Shown: positions 1 to 8,500 of the stretch, one piece after another | Layout: each line of letters opens with the position of its first letter | Position numbering within the stretch: position 1 is the stretch's first letter | Origin: JANXVV01 sp038230975 | GTDB taxonomy: Bacteria > Planctomycetota > Phycisphaerae > Tepidisphaerales > Tepidisphaeraceae | DNA length: 16,333 nt | Direction of reading: 5' to 3' | NCBI GenBank assembly: GCA_038230975.1 | Contig: JBBRMF010000103.1 | Coordinates: forward strand, 1-16,333 | The notes under the pieces: generated by a model | The model's input: the letters and a program-made list of their open reading frames with translations, nothing else | What the model was told of the DNA's origin: nothing | Databases searched by the model: none | Translations under genes and position numbers: made by a program

Positions 1-1755
1 ATGGCGCTCATCACGCCAGCGATCGACTTTGCGAAGATCGGCCAAAATCTGGAAACGGCCCGGCTCGCGGACGCAAAGGATCATTGGTGGATTCAATACA
101 AGTTAGCAGGAAAGTGGATCGATCTGGATCCGGACTCTGATGGAAAACCTTTAAGTCGTTTGGGTCAGGACAAACCGGTGTTTTTCGAGTGCGCGAACAA
201 CGATCTGGCCGGAAAAATCCCGGTGGAACTGTTTCATACCGTCACCCTCAAGGTTGTGATCGAGCGTTGGAACAATGGGAAACTAGAAGAAGAGCCAGCC
301 GTTGAATCGGTGACCAAAGCATGGGAGCATCCGGCAAATCATGTGCATCTCTATCATCGGCTGGACGACAAAAAAACCCGATCGACCCATACACCCCAGT
401 CAACGGTCCTGTTGGATTTAAAGGAGCTGGCTGCCATCAAGTCGGCCCTGCTGAATCAACATGGCTGGCGTCCGATCCTGGTCGTCAATGGGAGTGCCAA
501 AGGCTCGAAGTCTTTCGACGAGACCGGAAAGCTCTATGCTCCCGAAGGCGGTGCGGGGCAGATCGGTAAAGGGGTTCGTGACGTCTTTGGAACGGCGATG
601 GGAATAGGCGAGAAAGTTGTGCCGCAATCGGTTCTCACCGCCGAATGGATGGATCTGACTTTAACACGCCCAGGACTGCCGCCGCTGAAAATCCGTCGCG
701 AGATTTTTGATTCGATCGGACCGGCGGCGCGTGCGGCTGCCGCAAAGGGACCGATTCCAAAACCGGCTTATAACGAGGGCCAGCAAATCGAGCGTGCCGG
801 TGCATTGTCCGGATGGACGGACCATCTGATCACGTCCTGCATGTTTCCGTGGGAGTATGTCAAATACCAGAACGGCCGCCGCATATTGGATCGGCGAACG
901 GCCGTGCTGAAAGCAATGAGCGAACCGCCCACTCCCGACAACCGCGCGCTTTTGCAAGGTGTGCTTGCCGGAGATAACCTGAGCCTTTACAACGCTTCCC
1001 GAGCCATGAATCCCAATCATCACACCTTTCAGGATCGGTCCAACATTTCCAGTTGCAGTTTCCGTTGGCGGTTTGGCGCGGATGGCGTAATCAGTTCGGT
1101 CTATGCCGGCGATTTGGCAATCAATGCGCTTGCCGCGACAAGTTCATCTTCATCTGAAGCTTTTGCCGAAGCCGTGCGATGCGGAGTCACAGATACCTGC
1201 CTTGAAGCGCTCATAATTGGCGGCCTTCCCTATCATTTTCCCGCAACGCAACCCGCTGATGCAAAGGCGACCGATCTGTCGCCCAGCAATACCACGGAGA
1301 TTTTCACTCTTGCCGCACGGCAAGGCATCCAGCCGGTTTTGATCAAGCAGTTATCCGATCCTGTTCTGATGGCAATGCGGATCGCTGACGACGTTCGTGA
1401 GCGAATTGCAATGGATCTTGCCACCGGCAACGTGATCGTTCTCCCGGCGAAATCCGTGACGGCGGCATCTGGAGCGCAGCGCATTGGCTGGTGGAGAATT
1501 GACGCCGCCACCGGGTCGACCGTCGGTGTGATGGACACCGGCGGCTGCGGAACAGCCGAGACTGCGATTGAAGATGGCGTGATCTGTGAGGGCTGCGAGG
1601 ACACCGTGATCTTCAACCGAAACATCAATGCCGCCAATACATGGTTTCGACGTTCGGAAGCAATCTGCAAAGAATTCAACCTGGTAAAAGGAACGCCAGA
1701 ATATTCCAGGGTCTGGAGCCAAATGTATGATTTGTGCGTCGCGTGGGTGCGGTGA
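1..1755 (+). CDS. Hypothetical protein with transglutaminase-like His/Asp segment, probably 5'-truncated
   Basis: I do not recognise a named family for the whole 584-residue reading frame. Near the N-terminus, DHWWIQYKLAGKWIDLDPD (residues 27-45) resembles the end of a transglutaminase-like fold, where a His begins a strand (H28) and an Asp follows in a W-x-x-L-D-P motif (D43). The catalytic Cys of that fold would lie upstream, outside the window, so the ATG at base 1 is probably an internal Met of a longer gene. There is no signal peptide. The rest has no transmembrane segment and is mixed alpha/beta; about residues 490-520 contain GWWRID and a Thr/Gly-rich turn, then a Cys cluster (GGCG, CEGC), and the protein ends near YDLCVAWVR. 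It is followed after 67 bp by the VWA gene on the same strand, suggesting co-transcription. The reading frame is confident; the function is not. Confidence 0.7.
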   Translation: MALITPAIDFAKIGQNLETARLADAKDHWWIQYKLAGKWIDLDPDSDGKPLSRLGQDKPVFFECANNDLAGKIPVELFHTVTLKVVIERWNNGKLEEEPAVESVTKAWEHPANHVHLYHRLDDKKTRSTHTPQSTVLLDLKELAAIKSALLNQHGWRPILVVNGSAKGSKSFDETGKLYAPEGGAGQIGKGVRDVFGTAMGIGEKVVPQSVLTAEWMDLTLTRPGLPPLKIRREIFDSIGPAARAAAAKGPIPKPAYNEGQQIERAGALSGWTDHLITSCMFPWEYVKYQNGRRILDRRTAVLKAMSEPPTPDNRALLQGVLAGDNLSLYNASRAMNPNHHTFQDRSNISSCSFRWRFGADGVISSVYAGDLAINALAATSSSSSEAFAEAVRCGVTDTCLEALIIGGLPYHFPATQPADAKATDLSPSNTTEIFTLAARQGIQPVLIKQLSDPVLMAMRIADDVRERIAMDLATGNVIVLPAKSVTAASGAQRIGWWRIDAATGSTVGVMDTGGCGTAETAIEDGVICEGCEDTVIFNRNINAANTWFRRSEAICKEFNLVKGTPEYSRVWSQMYDLCVAWVR

Positions 1756-1808
1756 CGTGGTTTGCCGATTTCGCCTCAAAGCATCTGCGACCAATTCGTG
1801 AAGGATAG

Positions 1809-1816
1809 AGGGGGAG
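1809..1816 (+). promoter_or_regulatory. Shine-Dalgarno site that selects a TTG start
   Basis: AGGGGGAG lies six bases before the TTG at 1823-1825. The next in-frame start, ATG at 1838, would be 21 bases away, too far for this site. The spacing therefore favours TTG initiation for the large VWA gene. Confidence 0.65.
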
Positions 1817-1822
1817 ATTAAA

Positions 1823-4800
1823 TTGTCGGAGACACCGATGCGATCTTCCGGAGTCTTGAATACTTTTGTCCTCTGGGTATCGATGGCCGCGACAGGAGTC
1901 GTGTCGCCGACCGTTCTTGCCGATCCGAAATCAACTTCACTGGCAGAAGATATCATCTCGCCCGTCACCCGCACCACGGCTAATCGAGCGGTGCAACTCA
2001 CCGTTGCGAACATTACGCTTACCCGCCAGTTTGGCACGACGTCGGCCCCGCAGGGGCACCGCTTTCTCGTCGTCGGCTGCAAATGGGAGAATATAATCCT
2101 GCTTTCGCATATCGCGGGAATCGCCATCGGCACCGACCACAAAGTGGCCGATTTGGCCGACAATCTGTATTTGGTAGCCGATGACAAAACAGTTTACCGT
2201 CTGTGGGCCAAGGTCGATGATTTGCGCGTGCCCGGAGCGCTGAAGCGGAAGGATTTTCGCGTCGGACCGGGAAATCCATTAGAGGGCGTTCTCCTTTTTG
2301 AATTACCTGAGAACGCGACTTTCACCCGCCTGGAGATGAGGTTCTACGACTTTTCGCACGGACCGATGAACGTGGATTTGCTGAAGGCGCAGGAGACGGA
2401 ACTGCCGCCACAACCTTTGAGCCCATTGCAGAAAAATGAGGTGATCGAAGCCGGAGTCTACAAGGTTGAAAAGCTGAACGAATACTTGAGTCAAAAGCCG
2501 CCGGCGGGGATGATTTTTACGAGAGTGGAACTTCGCGCCCGCAGCCTGTTTGCCACTGAAGGCGATGCCACTGCGTTCGATCCCAACGCAAAAGCCGGTC
2601 AGAAAGTGAAAGTGGGTACTGTCGCCGATTGGAAGGAATCGCGAAAATATCTGCAGTTGATCGTCGATGGTGAATACGCCTTCGCGCCTCAGTTGCAGAG
2701 CGATCTTCCCGAAGAGCCGCGCTTTCTTCCAGATCTGTTCACCGGCGGAAACGCGGTGTTTCTGGTTCCAGAAAAATATGCCTCGCTGGAGCTACGCTGT
2801 GATTTCCCCAATGCGAAATTGACCAATGGTAAAGTTATTCGGCCTGCGGGATTTACGATCCCATTGGAAGGCAATCGCCCTGCGCCAGCTCAACGAAACA
2901 GCATCGCGACAGTGAAAGACGCCATTTTCGACGTGGCGGTTGTTGAGCAGACGGTGGCGAATGAATTCGCCGGAAATAAAGTGACGACTGGGAAGAAGTT
3001 TCTCGTGCTTGATGTCACGGTGAAGAACCTCAGCCCTCAGCAGGAGTTTTTTCAAACCCTCGAGCAGTTGAAGCACCTTGATGAAAGGGGCGTGGCCACC
3101 CCTGCGGACAAGGTGACCTTTGCCGGTCCGCGCCACCCGTTGGAATTGACTTACATGCCCAGCGGTGAGCAACGCATGTTTCAGTTGGTCTTCCAAATCG
3201 CCGCCGCTGAAACCAAGCCACGATTGGCGTATGCATCCGTCACGCAGGGAGGATCCAAGGCGCTGGATCTTTCGCCCCTCGGCCCGATTCCCGTTGCCAA
3301 TGTTGGCGACCCACGCGTTCCGCCACCGCCAGCCACGGGGCCCAGCGCGACGGAGCCCATCAAGAAACCCGTTCTGGCCATTGGCCCGAACGCAAAGGCA
3401 ACGCCGGTGCCCGCGAAACAGAACCTCAAACCGCGCGGCCTTGCTGGAGCCGGGCTTTCACCGGATCAGGTCAATCTGGCCATCGACCGAGGAAGCAATG
3501 CCCTGTGGGAATTGATTCGCACTGAAGATCTGAAAACCAAGGGTTCTAAGTTCGGGACTAAGTCTGAGCATATGTTGGCAGCGCTGGCACTGGTGAATGC
3601 CAACGCTCATAAAAAGATTCCAGAGTTTGACGCGGCTCTTCGAGCCTATCTGAAGGACGTGAAACCCAGAACACTTCGAACCTATGACGCGGGTTTGCTC
3701 GCCATGCTGATCGAGGCGTACGGTGACAGTGTATTCGCTCCGCAGATGGAAGAAGTCGCGCGCCATTTACTGGAAGCTCAGGGTGCGAAGGGAACCTGGA
3801 ACTACTCCTCGTTCCTTCCCGATGCGCTTTATAAGAGAGTTGACGAAGCCAAGACGACCCAGCCCGCAAACACTGGTGCCACTGCCGATGAGGCTCCGAT
3901 TCTATTGATCCGGCGGAGTCCACCGCGTCCTGCCTTCGACGGCGACAACTCCAACACACAGTATGCAATCCTGGGTCTTCATGCCGCCTCGCGCACGGGC
4001 ATCAAGATCTCTCCGGATATCTGGCGATTGATTTTGCAGACCACCTTCGACCGGCAGGAAAACAGCGGCGGATGGAGCTACCACGAGAAAGGGTCCAGTG
4101 CGTACGGCAGCATGACCGCAGCCGGGATTTGCGCGGTCGCCCTATGCCGCCATGAACTAGGGGAAGCTGAACCGGCAAAAGATGAGGCCATCGAACTTGG
4201 ACTTGGATGGCTCAGCGCGAATTTCAGTGTCGCCGCGCATCCGAACAGCTCCGTCTGGCAATACTACTACATCTACTCGATCGAGCGCGTGGGCCGAATA
4301 CTCGACACGGAATTCATCGGCCCGAACGAATGGTATCCCCTTGGAGCGCAGCACCTGCTGGCACTACAAAAACCCACCGGCCTGTGGATCGGCAAAGCCC
4401 AGGAGGCAGACCCACGCCTGGCAACCAGCTTCGCGCTATTGTTTCTCACCCGGGCCACTCCTTCACTCAATCTCGTCCACAAACTGCGTCCACCGGCCCC
4501 GGTGCCCGTCGCGATTGTAGTGCCTGCCACGAAGCCCGTGGTGGTAGTCGTAAAGCCGCCCCCCCTTCCGCCACCGCCGCCCCCTGAGTTAATCAAGCCC
4601 AAACTGCCCGGCACGCTGCGGACGGCGGCCATTGCACCGTTCCACAACTTCTACATCATCCTCGACGCCAGCGGATCGATGATGGAAGAGATGGATGGGA
4701 AGGTGAAGTTTGACATCGCACGGGATTCGGTCCGCGCGCTGGTGAACGATTTACCTGCCAACTGTAATGTCGCCTTGCGCGTCTACGGCCATCGTAAACG

Positions 4801-5569
4801 CGCCATCGAGAACCGCGCCGATGAAGACACCGAACTGACAATTCCCATGCTGCCATTGGACCGGCAAAAATTTACAGCGGTGCTCGATGCGCTGCGCCCG
4901 CGCGGCAAGACACCGATGGCCCTCAGCCTCGAAGAGGCGTCGAAAGATCTCGGAAAAATAAAATTCAAAGAGCCTGTCATCGTGCTGCTGCTCACTGACG
5001 GCGGTGAGGATACCGAGCCTCGGCGCGATCCCCTGCGAGCCGCCGAGCTTGTGGGCAACTTGAAGGGGGTTCAATTCCACGTCGTCGGTTTCGATATCAA
5101 CCAGCCTGAGTGGACCGACCAGCTACTGGGCATGGCCAAGCGCGGCGGCGGGCACTATTGGCCCGCCGCTCGCGCAGCCGACCTCGCTCACGGCATTCGG
5201 TTCAGCGTGCTGGGTCTGCCCGAACAATACGTAGTGCTCAATTCGGATGGCCGCGAGGTGGCCCGAACCCCGTTCGGGCAACCGGCAACGCTGCCGGAAG
5301 GAAAGTATCGACTCCAGACAGTATATGCCGGAGCTGCCGTGGAACGAGATTTCGCCATCACTGCGGGCGCGACCACGTCCGTGGTATTCGACTCGATGAC
5401 GGCTCCCATTACCGCCGTTAGCGGAACTGCCCCGCCAGCGACGCGCCCCATCGAAAAACCGGCGCAGCCGGTCACGGAAATCGTTAAACGATTCTGCACC
5501 AATTGCGGCGCGCCGCTAGGCGAAGGCGCAAAGTTCTGCGTGAAGTGCGGGGCAAAGGTGAATCCATAG
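1823..5569 (+). CDS. Secreted multidomain protein: cyclase-like alpha domain, VWA domain, PEGA-like domain, C-terminal zinc ribbon
   Basis: The product has 1248 residues and starts at TTG with a strong ribosome binding site. Residues 1-34 look like a signal peptide ending VLA-DP. Residues 50-490 are beta-rich, with two similar strand patterns (HRFLVVGCKWEN near 79-90 and KKFLVLDVTVKN near 391-402) suggesting duplicated DUF4352-like sandwiches. Residues 545-880 resemble the helical repeats of squalene cyclases and prenyltransferases, including a QENSGGWSYH turn at 745-754. Residues 890-928 are a Pro/Val linker. Residues 940-1130 are a VWA domain with an intact MIDAS: DASGSM (948-953), a Thr in GKTPM near 1030, and TDGGED near 1058-1063. 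A PEGA-like strand domain follows (1135-1190), and the C-terminus has paired CTNCG and CVKCG motifs typical of a small zinc ribbon. The combination suggests an envelope protein that binds ligands through a divalent metal. Its biological role is unknown, and a zinc ribbon on an exported protein is odd. Confidence 0.85.
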   Translation: MSETPMRSSGVLNTFVLWVSMAATGVVSPTVLADPKSTSLAEDIISPVTRTTANRAVQLTVANITLTRQFGTTSAPQGHRFLVVGCKWENIILLSHIAGIAIGTDHKVADLADNLYLVADDKTVYRLWAKVDDLRVPGALKRKDFRVGPGNPLEGVLLFELPENATFTRLEMRFYDFSHGPMNVDLLKAQETELPPQPLSPLQKNEVIEAGVYKVEKLNEYLSQKPPAGMIFTRVELRARSLFATEGDATAFDPNAKAGQKVKVGTVADWKESRKYLQLIVDGEYAFAPQLQSDLPEEPRFLPDLFTGGNAVFLVPEKYASLELRCDFPNAKLTNGKVIRPAGFTIPLEGNRPAPAQRNSIATVKDAIFDVAVVEQTVANEFAGNKVTTGKKFLVLDVTVKNLSPQQEFFQTLEQLKHLDERGVATPADKVTFAGPRHPLELTYMPSGEQRMFQLVFQIAAAETKPRLAYASVTQGGSKALDLSPLGPIPVANVGDPRVPPPPATGPSATEPIKKPVLAIGPNAKATPVPAKQNLKPRGLAGAGLSPDQVNLAIDRGSNALWELIRTEDLKTKGSKFGTKSEHMLAALALVNANAHKKIPEFDAALRAYLKDVKPRTLRTYDAGLLAMLIEAYGDSVFAPQMEEVARHLLEAQGAKGTWNYSSFLPDALYKRVDEAKTTQPANTGATADEAPILLIRRSPPRPAFDGDNSNTQYAILGLHAASRTGIKISPDIWRLILQTTFDRQENSGGWSYHEKGSSAYGSMTAAGICAVALCRHELGEAEPAKDEAIELGLGWLSANFSVAAHPNSSVWQYYYIYSIERVGRILDTEFIGPNEWYPLGAQHLLALQKPTGLWIGKAQEADPRLATSFALLFLTRATPSLNLVHKLRPPAPVPVAIVVPATKPVVVVVKPPPLPPPPPPELIKPKLPGTLRTAAIAPFHNFYIILDASGSMMEEMDGKVKFDIARDSVRALVNDLPANCNVALRVYGHRKRAIENRADEDTELTIPMLPLDRQKFTAVLDALRPRGKTPMALSLEEASKDLGKIKFKEPVIVLLLTDGGEDTEPRRDPLRAAELVGNLKGVQFHVVGFDINQPEWTDQLLGMAKRGGGHYWPAARAADLAHGIRFSVLGLPEQYVVLNSDGREVARTPFGQPATLPEGKYRLQTVYAGAAVERDFAITAGATTSVVFDSMTAPITAVSGTAPPATRPIEKPAQPVTEIVKRFCTNCGAPLGEGAKFCVKCGAKVNP

Positions 5570-5582
5570 CCGTCCCCGACGA

Positions 5583-8500
5583 TCATGTTTTAGCGGTTAA
5601 TTCCGCCGAAATCATTTTCGATGGAGTCTCCCGAATCGCGGGCACTTCCGCAGGTTTTTCGCCATGGAGCTTTTCCCAGCGGCGTTTCCGGATCCAATAG
5701 AACAGCACGGGAATCATCAGATCGACCACTTCGTCACTGATGAGCAAACCGCCCAGAACCGGGGCGGCCATCGGGCGCATGATTTCTGCGCCGGTACCGG
5801 TAGCCCACAGCATCGGCACGAGTCCCACGATGGCTACGCCTTCGGTGAGTAATTTTGGGCGCAGTCGATGCACTGCGCCTTCGATCACCGCGCGGCGGAG
5901 ATCGGCGATGCTGCCGATACCACTGAGGCCGCCGCGACGCTCCAACGCCTCACGAAGATAGACCAGCATGATGACGCCGGTTTGCGTTGCCATGCCGAAG
6001 GCGGCAACGTAGCCGATCGAGACAATCACACTGAAGTTAAACTTGAAGAAGGACTGAAACATCACCGCGCCCGCCAGCGCGCCGATCACAGCCATGAACA
6101 CCAGAATCGTGTCGAGCGCATCTTTAAACGTCACGTACAGCAGCAGCAGGATCAGGGCGATGACCAGCGGGAAAATCATCGCCAGGGTCTGGCGTGCGCG
6201 GAGTTGATTTTCAAACTCACCGGTCCATTCGAGGCTCATGCCGCTGCCCGCCATTTGTTTTTCGATGTCGCGAACGGCTTGCCGGGCTTCGTCGACAAAA
6301 CCAACAACATCCCGATCGCGGACGTTGAGTGTGACGTAGTTGCGGAGTCGGCCGTTCTCGCTCTTGATCATGCTCGGGCCTTCGACAATCTGAACGTCGG
6401 CGACCATCCGCAGTGGAATTTGCACGAGGCCTGAAGAAGGCGGGTTGACGGCTTTCAAGCCGAGTGATTTGCTGGCGATGCCGTTCATCGCGCCACCGCC
6501 ACCGGAGGAAGGCGTGGAGGCTGATGCCGCGGCATTCATGCCACCGCCCATGCCCCCCGCGCTCGCAGCAGGCGTGCCCAGACCGGATGCGCCGCCGGCA
6601 GATTTGGAAGGTGGCGCTGAACCGACGGAGGGATCGGGGCGGAGCAATTCGACGGGGGTTGAACGCCCGGTCACCAGTACATTGCGAACCGCCTCAATAT
6701 CCTGCCAATTGTCCTGCGAATAGCGAAGGCGGACGGGGAAACGCTGTCGGCCTTCGACAGTCATCGTCACCTTGCTTCCACCGAGCGCTGTTTCGACCGC
6801 TTCGCTGAGTTCGGCCATGTTCACGCCATAGCGCGCTGCCTTGATACGGTCGATGCTAATCTCGATATAGCGTTTGCCGAGCGCCTGGTCTGCGGTGACA
6901 TCGACGGCTCCCCGCACGGTTTTGAGCTTGCGCGCGATCTCTTCGCTGACGCGTTGAATATCCGCCATCGCCCCATCGGCTCCGCTGATCGGTTTGCCGG
7001 CGGGACCGAAAACTTTCACTCCGATCTGTGTGCGCACGCCGGTGGCGATCATGTTCACGCGATTGATGATCGGCTGCGTCCAGACGTTTCCCCAGCCGGG
7101 CATTTGAAGCTCGCTGTCCATCTCCTTAACCAGATCATCTTTGGATTTCTGCCAGAGCAGCAACGAACGCCCCAGATCGGCCGCAAGCTTTCCGCGCACA
7201 TCGGCCAGAGATTTTGGATCGGGCTCAGTCCCTGCCAGCGGCGTGCCGAGAGATGTGCGGTGCAGGGCATCGATCAAACCGTCGGTGATCATCAACTTGC
7301 CATAATCGAAAAGCTCCCAGTTGAGCGTCCGGGTTCGCTCCTGCCAAAGTGTTTCACGGTGGGATTCAATTTCGGCAAAGAATCGCTCGGCGAATCCCCG
7401 CACTTCAGCACCGGCGGCTTGGCGCGCAAAGTCTAATGCTATCCGCGCGAAGCCGGGGAAATCAAGAAGCAGGTCATCGCGATCTGCTGCAATGCCGCGC
7501 GAGATGAACTCATTGCGGATCGTCGCAAGCAGGCGGTCGGCCTCTTCCTGGCGAGGAAGATTTGCCAGGAGCACACCTGATTTTGCTGCCATCGCCTCGA
7601 TTTTGGCTCTGTCTTCGGTTCCAGGTTCTCGAAGCAGGGCCGGTCGACCATCCCGGGACGGCAGCCTTCGCAAATGTTCGACTAGCGATATGATCCCGAG
7701 ATCAATCAATTGATTCGCGATTTCGGGTTGATACTCAATCTGACGACGACGCGCCAGATCGCGCATGGAACGGTCAAATGCCTCCACCGCAACCTGCGCT
7801 GCCGTGTTCAGCAGCGCGGTGGCGTCGGTCAGGCGCGGGCTTCGCTTCAAGATTTCGGCATCGTCCACCGCTTGCACGACCAATGCCCATTCATCGTTAT
7901 TGATCCGTTCGGCTTTGATCCAACCGCGCCGCTGCATTTCGGCGGCAATAATCCCGGCCTCGTTGAGTGCGTCTGCGAACAGTATTTTCCGCTTCGGCCA
8001 AAGTTCGGGGCGATGGAGCGATGCGATGGTCTCGACCATATCGACGGGGGATGGATCGGTGGCAGTGTCGGCGCGGCCAATCTTACCAACGGCCTGCCCC
8101 ACCTCCGGGAAACTGCGCAACACGCGGTCGCGGATGGTGATGTCGTCAACTGCCTGGCTCATGGCGATACGCGGCGCGGTGATCGGCATATCCATAATGC
8201 TTCCTTCATCGAGGGAAGGCATAAATTCGCCGCCCAGTTTGCGAAAGCGCGTGTCGGCTACGAAGGAAATCGTCAGGAAACTCGCGAGCGCTGCGGTGCG
8301 CCAGTGTGCGAAGCGCATCGATAACACGATGAGAAATAAAACGATCCCCATCATGATCCAGGGAATCGCGCGCTTCAGGCCGAACGCGAGATGCTCGTAG
8401 GCATCGCCTCGCATCGCGACCGCGACGAGCGTGAACAAGAGCAAGCCGGCCAGAAGCCAAAACGTCCAGCCATCTTTATGGACACCAAGTATGATCGCAA

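Noticed and set aside
1351..2187. A 278-codon - strand frame across the junction of the first two genes
   Set aside because: It is antisense to both coding frames and shows no domain; a shadow of their codon bias.
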